This document shows, piece by piece, positions 61,884 to 64,000 of a DNA stretch of 64,000 nt. The notes beneath the pieces are model-generated. The model saw nothing but the letters and a program-made list of their open reading frames with translations. It made no database searches and was not told the origin of the DNA. This DNA is from Serratia sp. FDAARGOS_506 (GTDB lineage: Bacteria > Pseudomonadota > Gammaproteobacteria > Enterobacterales > Enterobacteriaceae): positions 2,728,001 to 2,792,000 of the forward strand of contig NZ_CP033831.1 of the NCBI RefSeq assembly GCF_003812745.1, given 5' to 3'. Numbering within the stretch: the first letter of the stretch is position 1; the number at the start of each line of letters is the position of its first letter. The position numbers and the translations under genes were made by a program.

Positions 61884-64000
61884 ATGAAATGGCTTTGTGT
61901 GGTGAGTATGTTGTCCGGTCTGGCTCTCAGCCCGGTTTTTGCGCAGGAAACGCCGATAACGCAGGGCATTCACGCCCAGCAGCGCGACGCCTTCGTGTCC
62001 AATTTGATGAAGCAGATGACGCTGGAAGAGAAGATCGGCCAGTTGCGGCTGATCAGCGTCGGGCCGGATAACCCGAAAGAAGCGATCCGCGAGGGCATCC
62101 GCAAAGGACAGATCGGCGCCATCTTCAATACCGTCACCCGCCCGGATATTCGGGTGATGCAGGATCAGGCGATGCAACTCAGCCGCCTCAAAATCCCGTT
62201 GTTCTTCGCCTATGACGTGGTGCACGGCCAGCGCACCGTGTTCCCGATCAGCCTGGGGTTGGCGGCCAGCTTCGATCTGGAAGCCATTGCGCTCAGCGCC
62301 CGCGTGGCGGCGCAGGAGGCCAGCGATGATGGCCTCAACATGACCTTCGCGCCGATGGTCGATATTACCCGCGATCCGCGCTGGGGCCGGGTCTCTGAGG
62401 GCTTCGGCGAAGACACCTGGCTGGTGTCGAAAATCGCCAAAGTGATGGTCGACGGTTATCAAAACGGCGATCCGGCCAAGCCCGGTTCGGTGATGGCCAG
62501 CGTTAAGCACTTTGCATTGTACGGCGCCGTCGAAGGCGGCCGCGATTACAACACCGTCGACATGAGCCCGCTGCGCATGTATCAGGACTATCTGCCGCCT
62601 TACAAAGCGGCAGTCGATGCCGGCAGCGGCGGGGTGATGGTGTCACTCAACTCGGTGAACGGCGTGCCGGCCACCGCCAACCCGTGGCTGCTGAAAGAGC
62701 TGCTGCGTGAGCAGTGGGGCTTTAAAGGCATCACCATCAGCGACCACGGCGCGATTAAAGAGCTGATTAAACACGGCGTGGCCGCCGACGCGCGCGACGC
62801 GGTGCGGATGGCAATCACCTCCGGCGTCGACATGAGCATGAGCGACGAGTTTTACGATAAATACCTGCCGGGTCTGGTGAAAGACGGGCTGGTGCCTGAA
62901 AGCGATATCGATCGCGCCTGCCGCGATGTGCTGAACACCAAATACGACATGGGGTTGTTCACCGATCCGTATGTGCATCTGGGCCCGGTGGGTTCCGATC
63001 CGCAGGACACCAACGCCGAAAGCCGCCTGCACCGCGCCGAGGCGCGGGTGGTGGCGCGTAAAACGATGGTGCTGCTGAAGAACGATAAGCAGACGCTGCC
63101 GCTGAGCAAGCAGGCGACCATCGCGCTGGTCGGGCCGATGGCCGACAGCCAGCGCGACGTGATGGGCAGTTGGTCTGCCGCCGGGGTGGTCAAGCAGTCG
63201 GTCACCCTGCGCGAAGGGCTGGAGCGGGCGGTGGGCGACAAGGCGCGCATTCTTTACGCCAAGGGCGCCAACGTCACGCAGGATAAAGGTATCATCGACT
63301 ACCTGAATGAGTATGAGCCGGCGGTGGTGTTCGACACCCGTTCGCCGCAGCAGATGATCGACGAAGCGGTACAGGCGGCGAACAAGGCCGACGTGGTCGT
63401 GGCGGTGGTGGGGGAATCGCAGGGCATGGCGCATGAGGCCTCCAGCCGTGCCGACATCACGATTCCGCAGAGCCAGCGCGATCTGATCGCCGCGCTGAAG
63501 GCCACCGGCAAACCGCTGGTGCTGGTGCTGATGAACGGCCGGCCGCTGGCGCTGAGCTGGGAGAGCGAGCAGGCGGACGCGATGCTGGAAACCTGGTACA
63601 GCGGCACCGAGGGCGGCAACGCGGTGGCGGACGTGCTGTTCGGCGATTACAACCCGTCGGGCAAGCTGCCGATGACCTTCCCGCGTTCGGTCGGCCAGAT
63701 CCCGATGTACTACAACCACCTGAACACCGGTCGTCCGTTCGGCAAGGAGAACCCGGGCAAGTACACCTCGCGCTACTTCGATTCGCCCAACGGCCCGCTG
63801 TATCCGTTCGGTTACGGTCTGAGCTACACCACCTTCAGCCTGTCGGATCTGAAATTGTCCAGCCCGACGATGGCGCGCAACGGCAAGTTAACCGCCAGCG
63901 TCACGCTGAAGAATACCGGCAAGTACGACGGTGCCACGGTGGTGCAGCTGTATCTGCAGGACGTGACCGCCTCGGTCAGCCGGCCGGTAAAAGAGCTGCG
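61884..64000 (+). CDS. bglX: periplasmic beta-glucosidase BglX (partial, 3' end outside window)
   Basis: GH3 beta-glucosidase. The frame is open to the window edge: 705 residues of about 765 are visible. Signal peptide MKWLCVVSMLSGLALSPVFA. The catalytic nucleophile is the aspartate in TISDHGAIKEL (about residue 290) and the (alpha/beta)6 sandwich domain follows (LVGPMADSQRDVMGSW, VVGESQGMAHEASSRADI). ATG at 61884 lies behind a weak SD. In E. coli it is next to dld. Confidence 0.96.
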   Translation, partial: MKWLCVVSMLSGLALSPVFAQETPITQGIHAQQRDAFVSNLMKQMTLEEKIGQLRLISVGPDNPKEAIREGIRKGQIGAIFNTVTRPDIRVMQDQAMQLSRLKIPLFFAYDVVHGQRTVFPISLGLAASFDLEAIALSARVAAQEASDDGLNMTFAPMVDITRDPRWGRVSEGFGEDTWLVSKIAKVMVDGYQNGDPAKPGSVMASVKHFALYGAVEGGRDYNTVDMSPLRMYQDYLPPYKAAVDAGSGGVMVSLNSVNGVPATANPWLLKELLREQWGFKGITISDHGAIKELIKHGVAADARDAVRMAITSGVDMSMSDEFYDKYLPGLVKDGLVPESDIDRACRDVLNTKYDMGLFTDPYVHLGPVGSDPQDTNAESRLHRAEARVVARKTMVLLKNDKQTLPLSKQATIALVGPMADSQRDVMGSWSAAGVVKQSVTLREGLERAVGDKARILYAKGANVTQDKGIIDYLNEYEPAVVFDTRSPQQMIDEAVQAANKADVVVAVVGESQGMAHEASSRADITIPQSQRDLIAALKATGKPLVLVLMNGRPLALSWESEQADAMLETWYSGTEGGNAVADVLFGDYNPSGKLPMTFPRSVGQIPMYYNHLNTGRPFGKENPGKYTSRYFDSPNGPLYPFGYGLSYTTFSLSDLKLSSPTMARNGKLTASVTLKNTGKYDGATVVQLYLQDVTASVSRPVKEL

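Overview
The window looks like chromosome of a GC-rich member of the Enterobacterales, most like Serratia (S. marcescens group). That is an inference from protein similarity to E. coli homologues, GC-rich third codon positions, conserved enterobacterial operons and small genes (bio, uvrB, moa, ybhGFSR-cecR, yohP, dusC, pbpG, dld, bglX), and a high load of LysR/AraC/MerR regulators, GNAT enzymes and exporters. I see no phage, plasmid, rRNA, tRNA or CRISPR. Mobile DNA is limited to one 0.24-kb element with IS4-like ends.

Layout. 1-2.3 kb: 3' part of the biotin operon (bioF, cut by the window edge, bioC, bioD). 2.3-4.1 kb: a solitary UrtE-like ABC ATPase with a degraded signature motif, then a 1.1-kb gene-free stretch holding a DnaA-box cluster at the place of E. 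coli DARS1 and, next to uvrB, a LexA box. 4.1-11.4 kb: uvrB, a VF530 protein, yvcK, and moaABCDE behind a ModE-like site and a Moco riboswitch, then ybhL. 11.5-18.9 kb: the YbhGFSR ABC exporter with its TetR regulator CecR, divergent from the RNA helicase gene rhlE. 19-21 kb: a D-2-hydroxyacid dehydrogenase, dusC and an unknown 88-aa gene. Here the gene order changes from E. coli's bio-moa-rhlE neighbourhood to its dusC-pbpG-dld-bglX neighbourhood.

21.5-29.3 kb: a six-gene minus-strand unit, uhpA-uhpB-uhpC-afuA-afuB-afuC. It joins the UhpABC extracellular sugar-phosphate sensor to an AfuABC-type hexose-phosphate ABC importer and has no uhpT. 29.4-35.5 kb: the IS4-like remnant, an arylamine N-acetyltransferase, an SDR, a LysR regulator divergent from a BesD/HalD-like Fe(II)/2OG oxygenase, asparagine permease (ansP), and a PACE exporter. 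35.6-40.7 kb: LysR, a LysE-type exporter, a DedA protein, a DJ-1/PfpI protein divergent from a GlxA/AraC regulator, and an S-adenosylhomocysteinase-like gene with altered active-site residues.

40.8-46.9 kb: pbpG, GNAT, VOC and alpha/beta-hydrolase genes, a more AT-rich two-gene cassette (clavaminate-synthase-like oxygenase plus AEC transporter), and yedI. 47-54.3 kb: the 27-codon yohP, an MnaT-like acetyltransferase, a MerR-TipAS regulator with a classic 19-bp-spaced promoter, a yifN (PemK superfamily) gene broken by one in-frame stop, nlpA, a DUF1460 lipoprotein, a two-gene acyltransferase operon that includes a streptothricin-acetyltransferase-like enzyme, yohC with a structured leader, and an EamA exporter preceded by a possible valine-rich leader peptide. 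54.6-64 kb: dld, a second methionine aminopeptidase coupled to a ParD-like protein, ddlA, a solitary amino-acid-binding protein with the methionine aminotransferase ybdL and a divergent LysR, and bglX (cut by the window edge).

The observations most worth follow-up are the uhpABC-afuABC unit, the parD-like/map pair, the oxygenase/AEC cassette, the altered SAHH-like enzyme, the DARS1 homologue, and the possible attenuator leader before the EamA gene. All functional calls rest on remembered family similarity and visible motifs; no database search was run.
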